A stretch of DNA of 64,000 nt from the NCBI RefSeq assembly GCF_024347455.1, contig NZ_AP025484.1, forward strand, positions 992,001-1,056,000. Direction: 5' to 3'. The position numbers and the translations under genes were made by a program. Each line of letters starts with the position of its first letter. The stretch's first letter is position 1. This DNA is from Vibrio echinoideorum (GTDB lineage Bacteria > Pseudomonadota > Gammaproteobacteria > Enterobacterales > Vibrionaceae). Under the pieces are notes generated by a model. It had not been told where the DNA came from and searched no databases. It worked only from the letters and a program-made list of their open reading frames with translations. This document shows positions 53,005-61,860 of this stretch, piece by piece.

Positions 53005-54147
53005 ATGAATAGTGCCGACAAACCATCAACCAAAAAGCCACCGTTAATCTGGCTAAATATTTTTGTATTCTCTTCTAGTATGCTGCTTGCTGTTGTCGCG
53101 GCTCCCGTTTATGGCTACTTTTTTGGCTATGGTATGGAACACTGGATATGGCTAGCGATCTGTTTTACTTTTTGTAATCTATCCATCACAACAGGCTACC
53201 ACCGCTTATGGTCACATAAAGCGTTTGAAGCGCATTCAAGCCTAAGATTCTTGTTTGCTTTGGGTGGTGCTTTTGCTCTGCAAAACAGCGCGCTGCACTG
53301 GTCTTCTGACCACCGTGTGCACCATAAGCATGTCGACAACAACGACAAAGACCCATACTCAGCCAAACGTGGCTTCTGGTACTCACACATCGGCTGGATG
53401 ATCCGTAACTACAACACTGCAATGTATACAGATTACGAAAACTGTCGTGACCTGAAAAAAGACAAAATCGTGATGTGGCAGCACAAGCACTACGTTCTGC
53501 TAGCGTTACTGATGAACATTGGTGTTCCTATCGCATTAGGTGTTATTTATGGCGATGTGATTGGTATGTTGCTAATCGTGGGTGCGGTTCGTTTGGTACT
53601 TAACCACCACACTACATTCTTCATTAATTCTCTTGCTCACATTTGGGGTAGCCAACCTTTTACTGACAAAAATACTGCCCGTGATAACGGTGTGTTGGCA
53701 GTACTCACTTTTGGCGAAGGCTACCATAACTTCCACCACATCTTTGAGAACGACTACCGCAACGGTATTTACTGGTGGCAATACGATCCAACCAAATGGT
53801 TGATTAAGAGTGCTTCATTGATGGGCTTAGCAAGTAAGCTTAAGAAAACGCCTCAAGCTCGCATCGAAAAAGCAGAAGCGACAATGCTACTTAAACGCAC
53901 ACAGCAGAAAATCATGCACCGTGCCGACAAACAACAAATCGCGGATAAGCTTCAGGCAGAGTTCGATGCACTCGTATCAAATATGAACGAATACTACGAA
54001 GTTAAAAAGCAGCTACTTGAAAGTAAACGCGAAGACGTTGTGAAGAAATACGAGCATTCTGTACTTAAGGTTCGTTACCAACAAATCAAAATGAATTTCG
54101 AACAGCAAAAGAGAAATTGGGCGATGACAGTGGAACAATATGCTTAA
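53005..54147 (+). CDS. Acyl desaturase (delta-9 acyl-CoA/acyl-lipid type)
   Basis: A 380-residue membrane di-iron desaturase. The three histidine boxes are HRLWSH, HRVHHKH and HNFHH, flanked by two pairs of membrane helices. A lysine-rich C-terminal coiled tail follows. It inserts a cis double bond in saturated acyl chains for membrane fluidity. I used the ATG at 53005 (MNSADKPS) rather than the in-frame start at 52864: the extra 47 residues would be unusual and would overlap the FabR-like operator. Confidence 0.92.
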   Translation: MNSADKPSTKKPPLIWLNIFVFSSSMLLAVVAAPVYGYFFGYGMEHWIWLAICFTFCNLSITTGYHRLWSHKAFEAHSSLRFLFALGGAFALQNSALHWSSDHRVHHKHVDNNDKDPYSAKRGFWYSHIGWMIRNYNTAMYTDYENCRDLKKDKIVMWQHKHYVLLALLMNIGVPIALGVIYGDVIGMLLIVGAVRLVLNHHTTFFINSLAHIWGSQPFTDKNTARDNGVLAVLTFGEGYHNFHHIFENDYRNGIYWWQYDPTKWLIKSASLMGLASKLKKTPQARIEKAEATMLLKRTQQKIMHRADKQQIADKLQAEFDALVSNMNEYYEVKKQLLESKREDVVKKYEHSVLKVRYQQIKMNFEQQKRNWAMTVEQYA

Positions 54148-54199
54148 GGCAAAACCATACGCTTAACACCCCAATAACAACGCTGTTTGATTCTTATTC

Positions 54200-54234
54200 A
54201 AAAGCTCTCATCTTGCTATGAGGGCTTTTTTATT
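54200..54234 (+). terminator. Terminator after the desaturase
   Basis: Stem AAAGCTCTCAT.../ATGAGGGCTTT with one mismatch, then TTTTT. Confidence 0.85.
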
Positions 54235-54342
54235 TCACAGATCTAATTAAATACATGAATTTTAAGTCTTTATTCAAATAACAGACACTAGTTCCAAATG
54301 TCACACTTTCACTGCAACAAGATGTCAACCTGTAGAGCTTGC

Positions 54343-54358
54343 TGTGACAAATGTCACT
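54343..54358. promoter_or_regulatory. CRP-like site upstream of lipoprotein gene
   Basis: TGTGACAAATGTCACT matches TGTGA-N6-TCACA at 9 of 10 positions. It ends 68 bp before the next ATG. Confidence 0.5.
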
Positions 54359-54426
54359 TACAGAACGATATCCATCCCATAACATGCGCGTCCCAAAATT
54401 CTTTCAGCAATTAGCGGACCCATTAT

Positions 54427-55848
54427 ATGAAAATGTTAAAATCATCCCTAACCCTAGCGATTTCTACTTCCCTTTTATTTGGTTGCGGTGACGAAACAAC
54501 TAATAACTACTACCCTCAAGAACCAACCGTACCATCTTCTACAGAAGCTAAAATCGCCGTATTCAACCTGTCTTTTGACCGTTATACCTACGAAAATCTT
54601 GTAGCTGAAATGAAACTGACTAAGCTAGAGCAAGACGCATTGGTTGAAGGCTGGGAAAATGATACTTTGTCTGAAGAAGCCAAAGCCACCGCTCTTAAAG
54701 TAATCCAGATTCGTAACGTAGCTGCAATCATCCAGACTGAACGCCCAGAAGTAATCATGATGGCGGAGTTTAACAACGATGGTACCGCTGAAAATAACGA
54801 TGCTCTTATCGGTTTCCGCTTGAACTACCTATCTGTATCTCAAAATTCAAATAGCTTTGATCAAGACGGCACTCAGTTAGATCCAATCGTATTCCAGTAC
54901 TTTGCCAACTTCGCGACCAACACTGGCCTTTTAAACGAATTTGGTTTTGACCTAGATAATGACGGTAATCCGGGGCAACTACCAGGCGATGCATGGGGCT
55001 TTGGTACCTACCACGGACAATATGCGTTCGCTCTAATGTCTATGTATGAAATTGATCACGACAACATTCGTACTTTCCAAAAGTTCAAATGGAGCGATAT
55101 GCCTTCGGCTACCATGCCAACTATCACCAACTGTAACGATTCTTGGAACCCTATCCCAGATGGCATGGAGTGTGGTGACGACTGGTATACTGCTGAAGAG
55201 TGGGCAGAAGTTCGCCTTTCTTCTAAAAACCACGTTGACGCACCGATCCTAATCCCTCAAGACGATGGTACCTCAGAGACGATTCACCTACTTATGTCTC
55301 ACCCAACGCCACCTATTTTCGACACGGGTAAGAACAAGGTTCAAAATGCAGATGAAGTTAATTTCTGGGTCGATTACATCGAAGGTCAAAGCTACATGTA
55401 CGACGATAAAGGCGTGACTGGCGGATTAAGTACAGACGCTAAATTCGTTGTTATGGGCGACCTTAACGCTGACCCTCTTAAAGGTGATGGTGATTTGACA
55501 GCAATCAATGCACTGATGGACCACGACAAAGTTAACCGGTTAGCGACGTTCGGTCCATTAGCACCTGCCAGCCTTGGTGGCCCAGAATGTCTAGCTCTTG
55601 GCGAATGTAAAGAAGCAAACTGGGATACTCCATACCCTGGTCAAGTGACCAGCACGAGCGGACTACGCCTTGATCATGTTGTACCATCAGAAAACCTAAC
55701 GATTTCAGACTCTGGTATTTACTGGCCAGCAACGTTCGAAGACGGCCGTCTATTAATGAATGACGAACGTGTAGGTAATTACGGAAACGGTAAGGACATA
55801 TCTTCTGACCACCGTATGGTTTGGATTAAAGCAGAAATCAACAACTAA
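54427..55848 (+). CDS. Lipoprotein of the endonuclease/exonuclease/phosphatase fold
   Basis: This 473-residue protein has a lipoprotein signal with lipobox LLFGC near residue 20. The EEP fold core shows KIAVFNLSF, a glutamate in IIMMAEFNNDG, HLLMSHPTPP, VVMGDLNADP and the C-terminal SSDHRMVW, so the metal-dependent catalytic residues are present. It could be a periplasmic/surface nuclease or phosphodiesterase; substrate unknown. A CRP-like site and a good terminator frame it as a single-gene unit. Confidence 0.87.
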   Translation: MKMLKSSLTLAISTSLLFGCGDETTNNYYPQEPTVPSSTEAKIAVFNLSFDRYTYENLVAEMKLTKLEQDALVEGWENDTLSEEAKATALKVIQIRNVAAIIQTERPEVIMMAEFNNDGTAENNDALIGFRLNYLSVSQNSNSFDQDGTQLDPIVFQYFANFATNTGLLNEFGFDLDNDGNPGQLPGDAWGFGTYHGQYAFALMSMYEIDHDNIRTFQKFKWSDMPSATMPTITNCNDSWNPIPDGMECGDDWYTAEEWAEVRLSSKNHVDAPILIPQDDGTSETIHLLMSHPTPPIFDTGKNKVQNADEVNFWVDYIEGQSYMYDDKGVTGGLSTDAKFVVMGDLNADPLKGDGDLTAINALMDHDKVNRLATFGPLAPASLGGPECLALGECKEANWDTPYPGQVTSTSGLRLDHVVPSENLTISDSGIYWPATFEDGRLLMNDERVGNYGNGKDISSDHRMVWIKAEINN

Positions 55849-55874
55849 TACTTTCGAATAAACTCTATCATCCA

Positions 55875-55903
55875 TGTCCGACTATTATAGTCGGACATTT
55901 TTT
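55875..55903 (+). terminator. Terminator after the lipoprotein gene
   Basis: Stem TGTCCGACT/AGTCGGACA, 5-nt loop, then TTTTTT. Confidence 0.9.
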
Positions 55904-56030
55904 ATTAAAGAGACTGGCTTTAATTATGGATTAAAGTATCCATAGTAATTGGATCTAGCCAATCTTTACCCCTCTCATTCAACTGCTTATATTAATTACA
56001 CTTACCGAGTGGAACACTGAGGAATAAAGA

Positions 56031-56321
56031 ATGGGCAAGCTAACTATTATTGCAACAATCGTCTCTAAAGAAGATAAGATTGAGTTAGTTAAATCAGAGA
56101 TGATTAAATTGATCGACAAAACCCGTGTTGAAGATGGCTGTATCAACTACGATCTGCACCAAGATAACAGTAACCCTGCTCACTTCGTTTTTCATGAGAA
56201 CTGGGAGTCTGAAGCTCATCTAGAGAAACACTTAGCGAGCCAACACATCGCCGAGTACATGGCTGCGACTGAAGATTGTATCGAAACCTTTGTGCTTAAT
56301 AAAATGACGCACATTGCCTAA
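56031..56321 (+). CDS. Antibiotic biosynthesis monooxygenase (ABM)/YgiN-like protein
   Basis: This 96-residue protein of the ABM (PF03992-type) fold has a ferredoxin-like beta-alpha-beta arrangement, DGCINYDLHQDNSNPAHFVF and WESEAHLEKHLASQH. Members act as quinol monooxygenases or related cofactor-free enzymes and are usually dimers. Function here is not fixed. It is preceded by a weak AGGA ribosome-binding site and followed by a terminator. Confidence 0.88.
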   Translation: MGKLTIIATIVSKEDKIELVKSEMIKLIDKTRVEDGCINYDLHQDNSNPAHFVFHENWESEAHLEKHLASQHIAEYMAATEDCIETFVLNKMTHIA

Positions 56322-56347
56322 CCAATCACTCAGTACTGATTCAATAG

Positions 56348-56375
56348 AAAACCCTGCTCTGATCGCAGGGTTTTT
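56348..56375 (+). terminator. Terminator after the ABM gene
   Basis: Stem AAACCCTGC/GCAGGGTTT, then TTTT. Confidence 0.88.
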
Positions 56376-56412
56376 CGTTTCTACAAGCTTATATCTGCTC
56401 ATTTTAATAATG

Positions 56413-56436
56413 AAAAAACCCGCCAGAGTAGCGGGT
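56413..56436 (-). terminator. Terminator of the mannosylglycerate gene set
   Basis: On the minus strand ACCCGC/GCGGGT with a 7-nt loop ends in TTTTTTC, about 117 bp past manA. Confidence 0.7.
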
Positions 56437-56552
56437 ATGGTCAATAATCATGACTGTCAAAAACAGATAGGTAACAACCATCAATCCAATATTGAGGACC
56501 GCTTTACAGCGGCACTCTGACATTCCTTTTGCTGATCGCTAGCACGGGGGCA

Positions 56553-57740
56553 CTAGTTAAAAGCACGAGCCAAAATGCCATTCCCTTGATATTGGTAAAC
56601 ACTTGAATTACTACTTACAAAGACCGATTCTCCGGGCTTAAGTGATACTGTACGTTCTTCAGAAGTGACGGTCGCCTCTCCTTCCACACAGAACAAGATC
56701 TCTGCGCTACGTAGATACTGAGACTTGCTCTCATCAGTCGCAGATAAGATATCAAAACCAAAATCATCCACTGGAATCGGATAGCTCATCTTGCCCTCTT
56801 TCAATACAGGCTTAAGGCGAATATCTTCTGGCTTAATCGGCTCAAAGATCGTGTTGTCGATAAGCTCAGGAACATCTATGTATTTGGGTGTGAGACCTGC
56901 ACGCAACACGTTGTCTGAATTTGCCATGATCTCCAAGCCTGTACCTTGAACATAAGCGTGTGGGGTTTCTGCGAATAGGAACATCGCTTCACCCGGTGCC
57001 AGTTCAACCGTATTAAGCATCAATGGTGCAAACAAACCAATATCACCCGGGTAATGTTGTTTGAACTCTTTGCTGTATTGTAGAGCTTCACGCCCCATGA
57101 CCGTTTTAGCTGGTCGCGCATGCGCAGCATAAAGCTCATTAAGCGCAGACTCTTTGCGGTCACCCTCAAGCGACATAATTGCGCTAAAAAAAGACTTCAG
57201 AGAATCACTGTCGGCATTGGCTTTAAGTACATTAAGCTCAATCGCTAACGAAGGAATCTCCACTTCTTCGAACAACGCAATAATATCGTCGATTGGACGA
57301 AAGCCATTCATCGCTTTGTAGAAGGTCAACGCATAAACAAGTTCAGGCTTATGGTTTGGATCTTTGTAATTACGATTAGACGCATTCAAAGGGATACTAA
57401 GTGCATTCTCTCGCTCAAAACCTAACTCAGATTTACGTTTATTTGGGTGAACCTGAATCGACAACGGTGTTTCAGCGGCCAACACCTTAAATAAAAAAGG
57501 TAGTTCACCGAAACGTGCCGCCGTGTACCCACCTAAAACATCGATTCTATTTTCATCAATCATGTGAGAAAGCGGCTCACCTGTATCGCCTACTTTTGAG
57601 CAACCATTAGGGTGAGCACCCATCCAAATTTCAGCTTGAGGCTCTTGTTTTGGGTTAACAATACCAAACAATTGGTTTATGGAGTCTTTGCTGCCCCATG
57701 CGTAGTTTTGGATAACGTTGTCGAGTTTGAATAGAGACAT
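56553..57740 (-). CDS. manA: Mannose-6-phosphate isomerase, class I
   Basis: A 395-residue zinc-dependent cupin isomerase converting mannose-6-P to fructose-6-P. The start MSLFKLDNVIQNYAWGSKDS, the metal/active-site motif SIQVHPNK with a downstream DPNHKPEL, and the FAETPHAYVQGTGLEIM segment are family signatures. It is encoded 2 bp after the glycerate kinase gene and thus appears dedicated to mannosylglycerate use here, possibly in addition to another manA. Confidence 0.95.
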   Translation of the reverse strand: MSLFKLDNVIQNYAWGSKDSINQLFGIVNPKQEPQAEIWMGAHPNGCSKVGDTGEPLSHMIDENRIDVLGGYTAARFGELPFLFKVLAAETPLSIQVHPNKRKSELGFERENALSIPLNASNRNYKDPNHKPELVYALTFYKAMNGFRPIDDIIALFEEVEIPSLAIELNVLKANADSDSLKSFFSAIMSLEGDRKESALNELYAAHARPAKTVMGREALQYSKEFKQHYPGDIGLFAPLMLNTVELAPGEAMFLFAETPHAYVQGTGLEIMANSDNVLRAGLTPKYIDVPELIDNTIFEPIKPEDIRLKPVLKEGKMSYPIPVDDFGFDILSATDESKSQYLRSAEILFCVEGEATVTSEERTVSLKPGESVFVSSNSSVYQYQGNGILARAFN

Positions 57741-57742
57741 AA

Positions 57743-58909
57743 TTACTTCTCATTAAAAATCTGGCCGCCAAGCTTGAGCGTGGCAGCGATATTACGGGCA
57801 CTACGAGTCAGATTTTGGCTCGCTTCTGATAAAACTTGGTCTAAGGACTGCGGTGAACGTACGGTTCCAAATAAGCTAGACATTGAGTCATAAAGCTTTT
57901 CAACGTCTTTGCCCAAAGAGCCAGCAATACCAATGGTTGGAATGTTCTGCTTAAGAGCTCGCTGTGCGATACCAAAAGGTGTTTTTCCTTGCAGAGTTTG
58001 GTTATCCATCTGTCCTTCTCCGGTCACGACCAGTGAAGCGCCTTCAAGCACCTTATCCGTATCTAAAGCGTCGAGTACCATCTCAATACCCGCTTTAATT
58101 TGGATATTGAATGCCAGGCTTAACCCTAGGGGTGTGCCACCTGCCGCACCAAAACCCTTGCTGTCGCGATGATTAACGCCTGTATGGGCTTGAGCGATAT
58201 CGGCAAAGTGCCCAATGGCAACATCAAGTTGTTGAACTTGAATTTGTGACGCCCCTTTCTGAGGACCAAACACGGCACTTGCTCCGCTTTCGCCACACAG
58301 TGGATTACTCACATCGCAAGCGACCACGAACGTCACTTCTTTGCATCTCGGGTGCAGCCCATCAAGATCGATGCTTGCTAGCTGACTTAATTCGGCGCCG
58401 CCACCAGATAACTCGTTGCCTTGCTTGTCTAATAACTTGCCTCCCAACGCTTGTAAAATGCCAGCACCAGCATCGTTGGTTGCGCTACCGCCCAAGCCGA
58501 TAATGATTTGTTCAGCGCCTTGATCTAACGCATCTTTAATCAATAGCCCTGTACCAAACGAAGACGCGGTTAAAGGTGCTCTTTTTCCTACCGTTAATCG
58601 GTCTAAGCCCGACGCTTGAGCAAATTCCAACAAGGCAGTTTTCACCTTAATTCCATCAAAAGTCTGCTCTAACGATGCCCAGTAAGCTGTGCATTCACGT
58701 CCGATTGGGTCCATCGTTTGCAATCGTTGTTTCTTACCATTGAGCGCCTCTAGCAACACGTCTACCGTGCCTTCACCACCATCAGCGAGTGGCATTATCA
58801 CAAACTCTGCGTCAGGGAAAACGTCCGTAAATCCACGCTCAATGCAAGACGCAACTTGATGAGCGTCGAGTGATTCTTTAAATGAATCGGGGGCAATTAC
58901 AATTTTCAT
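57743..58909 (-). CDS. Glycerate kinase (GarK/GlxK family)
   Basis: This 388-residue protein has the start MKIVIAPDSFKESLDAHQVA, GGSATNDAGAGILQALGG and GEGQMDNQTLQGK, characteristic of bacterial glycerate 2-kinases. It phosphorylates D-glycerate for entry into glycolysis. Its place between mngB and manA means the glycerate half of mannosylglycerate is also used. Confidence 0.94.
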   Translation of the reverse strand: MKIVIAPDSFKESLDAHQVASCIERGFTDVFPDAEFVIMPLADGGEGTVDVLLEALNGKKQRLQTMDPIGRECTAYWASLEQTFDGIKVKTALLEFAQASGLDRLTVGKRAPLTASSFGTGLLIKDALDQGAEQIIIGLGGSATNDAGAGILQALGGKLLDKQGNELSGGGAELSQLASIDLDGLHPRCKEVTFVVACDVSNPLCGESGASAVFGPQKGASQIQVQQLDVAIGHFADIAQAHTGVNHRDSKGFGAAGGTPLGLSLAFNIQIKAGIEMVLDALDTDKVLEGASLVVTGEGQMDNQTLQGKTPFGIAQRALKQNIPTIGIAGSLGKDVEKLYDSMSSLFGTVRSPQSLDQVLSEASQNLTRSARNIAATLKLGGQIFNEK

Positions 58910-58954
58910 TGTCGTTCACCATTCCCGCCCACCAAGGTGAGCGGGTTATCGAAA

Positions 58955-61630
58955 TTAGAATTTGATTTGGAATGTTTTTGCTTGGCAAGATGCCAGTTCA
59001 CCAAAAGATAAGTCGCCAAAAGACAAGTCACCGAAGGTTTCTGTTGTTACATCACCTTCACGAACGCGCTCATCCATGCTTGTCTCTTTCCAGCTTGAAA
59101 CGGTTTGAGTAAACGAGATTGAATCTGACACAGAACCTGTTTCTGCCGGGTTGTAAATACGCATGATCAACGCATCTTCATCTTCTGCTTTCTTCAATAC
59201 ACTGAGTACCGCGCCTGATTGTTGCTTAGACAGAAGGCTAAAGCTCATCGGTAGGTTTTGCTCGCCTACGTTTAGCTTCATCGCGTTGTAAGGGATCTTG
59301 TTGTAGCACTCAATTTGAGTGACATTGTCACGTGCTTGCGCCATAATGTTCGCGTCAATGTGATTACCAGAGAAACCACACAGCGTGAATTCACACACTA
59401 GCTTGCCGCGCACTTGTGAATCAGGGGTCGGGATCTTGATACCTGAAGGACGACCCGGACGAAGCAATAGCTCTTCTTTGCCTAACACGCCGATACCGCG
59501 GAATAGTGTCAGTGCGAAGGTATCTCTATTTTCGTCACCTTGTGAGGCAATCACTTCAAATTCACGCAGACCATTCGACATAATAGCCATACCCGCTTTG
59601 CCGTTTTCTAGCGCAGCAAAGTTCATTAACTGATACACAGGAACTGGCGCTTCTTTCCACTTCTCTTCTTCCCAAACCGCCATTGCCGGGTCATTGGTTG
59701 GTCGAGTAATGCAACCGAACTGGTTATCAGCAACCACAGTTTCAGATACGAATGGTGTTGGTACTAGCACACGTACACGGTGGTCGTCGGCTTGGTTGTC
59801 TAGTTCCATGCGCACTTCAATGCGGCGAGAGCCTTGCTTCAACACCACTTGGCATTGCGCTTCAACAAAACCGTTTTGACCCGTGCGTTCTTCACGCTCT
59901 GCAAGGTTTGCTGGCACGTTCATGCGGAAAGCGATGTTCGCAACCGATTGGAAGCCTTGGTGGTCAATCGATGTTTCTACCGGGAATTCATCTGAGTACA
60001 ACAGCCACTCTTGACGAGATGGAGAGTAGTCGTACTCATCGCCGTCATCAGAACCCTCTTCTAAACGGAGTACTTGATCGAATACTTGCTCTGTCTCTTT
60101 ATCGAAAATAGTCAGAGTACCGTTGTCGTTTACATTAATTCGGTAGTATTCGTTTTCTAATAGATAGTCCTTCTGCTCAGCAACTTTTACTGCGCCCTTC
60201 TCATTACCTTGAACGTGTAACGTGGTGAAGCCCATCGCTGGCACAGTGCGTTTGATTTGAATATCAAACTCCATGAACGGGTCGTAGTTACCATAGTGAA
60301 CGATTTGACGGTCTACTTTACCCGGGTCGATTTGGCGCTTGTCTTGGATGAAGTATTCAACTGGGTTTTCGTTTTCATCAAAGATAGAAAATTCTTGAGC
60401 ACGGATAGTAACGGTTGTGTTCACCACTTCTTCACGCTCGTATGGAGAAAGGTTAAACATCGCCAGTTTGTCGCAACCTTCGCGATCCGGCATGTGGTCG
60501 ACAATCTTACGCTTGTAGAAATGAATCAGGTTTGTCGCCATATCGTCCGCAAGGATGTAACGGTTTAGGATTTCAGCGTGAACCTTGTCTGAACAGCAGC
60601 AACCAATCGAGTCATGAGCGTGGTTCTTCATGCTCTCTTTCCACATTTTCTCAATCAAGCCGTGGTGGTATTCGAAACCTAATGTCCAAGCGATAGACGC
60701 TAGCGGCTCTAAGATGTTTACAATCTTGTTTTCGATTTCTGCGTGGATCAGTTTGATGTCCATACGCGTCGAAGAAATCGTACGGTGAACACGCATGTAT
60801 TTACCGTCGTTGAATTCGCCTTTGATTGTGTCGAGTTGATCGCGTGCGGCTTCTACTTTTTCGAATACTTCTTCAAAGCGGCTCATTGAGAATTCGCGAT
60901 CTGGGTAGATTTCACGAAGCTTGTCCATCACTTCAAAGATGTCTTTTTGAATCGGCATTTGATCGTGGCCGTTCGGCAATAGGATGTCTTTCGTTACCGA
61001 TGGTTTTTCTAACACTGGGAAGTACTTATCTAAACGAGCACGCAGACCTTGTTCATCTTGAGGAAGGTATTTACCAATCGCGTAACCCAGTGGAAGCACT
61101 TGTGCCGTTACTTCACTGCCGTCGTTAGACTGCCATAAAAATTCTGTTTTGTTGGTGCCATGACGCTCTGAACATCCACGCCAGAACATTGCACGCGTGA
61201 TGTCGAAACCGTTGTAGATCATCGGCAGTTGAGAACTCATGCTGAATGAATCTGGTAGGTAACCAATCTTCATTGCATCGCCAAATTTCATACAGTCACG
61301 AATGCCATACATCATGTTACGCACAATCGACTCACCAGAAACTTGCATTGTGTCGGTTTGAGAATACCAAGGGCCAATAATTAGCTTGCCCGCTTCAACC
61401 AATGCTTTTACGCGTTCTGTATTTTCTGGTTTGATTGCGAAGTAGTCTTCTAGAACGGCTGTTTGACCATCTAGAACGTAGTATTTGTATTCTGGATCGC
61501 TCTCCAGACGGTTCATGATTTCTTCCATGTTGTTCACAAGAAGAATGCGAGACTCTTCTGTTGTGAAATACCATTCACGATCCCAGTGCATGTGAGGAGT
61601 AATGTGTACGCGTGATGTAGTCATAATCAT
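58955..61630 (-). CDS. mngB: Mannosylglycerate hydrolase (GH38 alpha-mannosidase)
   Basis: The 891-residue GH38 enzyme has an N-terminal [15 protein letters not shown] metal/active-site segment, a [13 protein letters not shown] aspartate (likely nucleophile), and later alpha-mannosidase middle and C-terminal beta domains. In E. coli MngB splits 2-O-(6-phospho-alpha-mannosyl)-D-glycerate into mannose-6-P and glycerate. The adjacent PTS gene supports that substrate. Two ATG codons at 61630 and 61624 are possible starts. A duplicated [13 protein letters not shown] near the C-terminus is a small internal repeat. Confidence 0.93.
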   Translation of the reverse strand: MIMTTSRVHITPHMHWDREWYFTTEESRILLVNNMEEIMNRLESDPEYKYYVLDGQTAVLEDYFAIKPENTERVKALVEAGKLIIGPWYSQTDTMQVSGESIVRNMMYGIRDCMKFGDAMKIGYLPDSFSMSSQLPMIYNGFDITRAMFWRGCSERHGTNKTEFLWQSNDGSEVTAQVLPLGYAIGKYLPQDEQGLRARLDKYFPVLEKPSVTKDILLPNGHDQMPIQKDIFEVMDKLREIYPDREFSMSRFEEVFEKVEAARDQLDTIKGEFNDGKYMRVHRTISSTRMDIKLIHAEIENKIVNILEPLASIAWTLGFEYHHGLIEKMWKESMKNHAHDSIGCCCSDKVHAEILNRYILADDMATNLIHFYKRKIVDHMPDREGCDKLAMFNLSPYEREEVVNTTVTIRAQEFSIFDENENPVEYFIQDKRQIDPGKVDRQIVHYGNYDPFMEFDIQIKRTVPAMGFTTLHVQGNEKGAVKVAEQKDYLLENEYYRINVNDNGTLTIFDKETEQVFDQVLRLEEGSDDGDEYDYSPSRQEWLLYSDEFPVETSIDHQGFQSVANIAFRMNVPANLAEREERTGQNGFVEAQCQVVLKQGSRRIEVRMELDNQADDHRVRVLVPTPFVSETVVADNQFGCITRPTNDPAMAVWEEEKWKEAPVPVYQLMNFAALENGKAGMAIMSNGLREFEVIASQGDENRDTFALTLFRGIGVLGKEELLLRPGRPSGIKIPTPDSQVRGKLVCEFTLCGFSGNHIDANIMAQARDNVTQIECYNKIPYNAMKLNVGEQNLPMSFSLLSKQQSGAVLSVLKKAEDEDALIMRIYNPAETGSVSDSISFTQTVSSWKETSMDERVREGDVTTETFGDLSFGDLSFGELASCQAKTFQIKF

Positions 61631-61860
61631 TTACCTAAATGTATCGCTTCGAGTAAAACTAAAGTTCGAACTCAAATACGACTAAATTAATTTTTTCAAG
61701 GGGTTAAAATTGGCTGCCACTAAATTTAGGGTGCAGAAAACCACGCCCAGAATCTGTGTGAATAAAACCGCTAGGAGCACAGGTATTTAGGACAGCCAAG
61801 TTGTTCGTTATTTTTTATATGGTGTTTTAATTGCGAACTAGAAGTGAGCTCAAAATTCAG

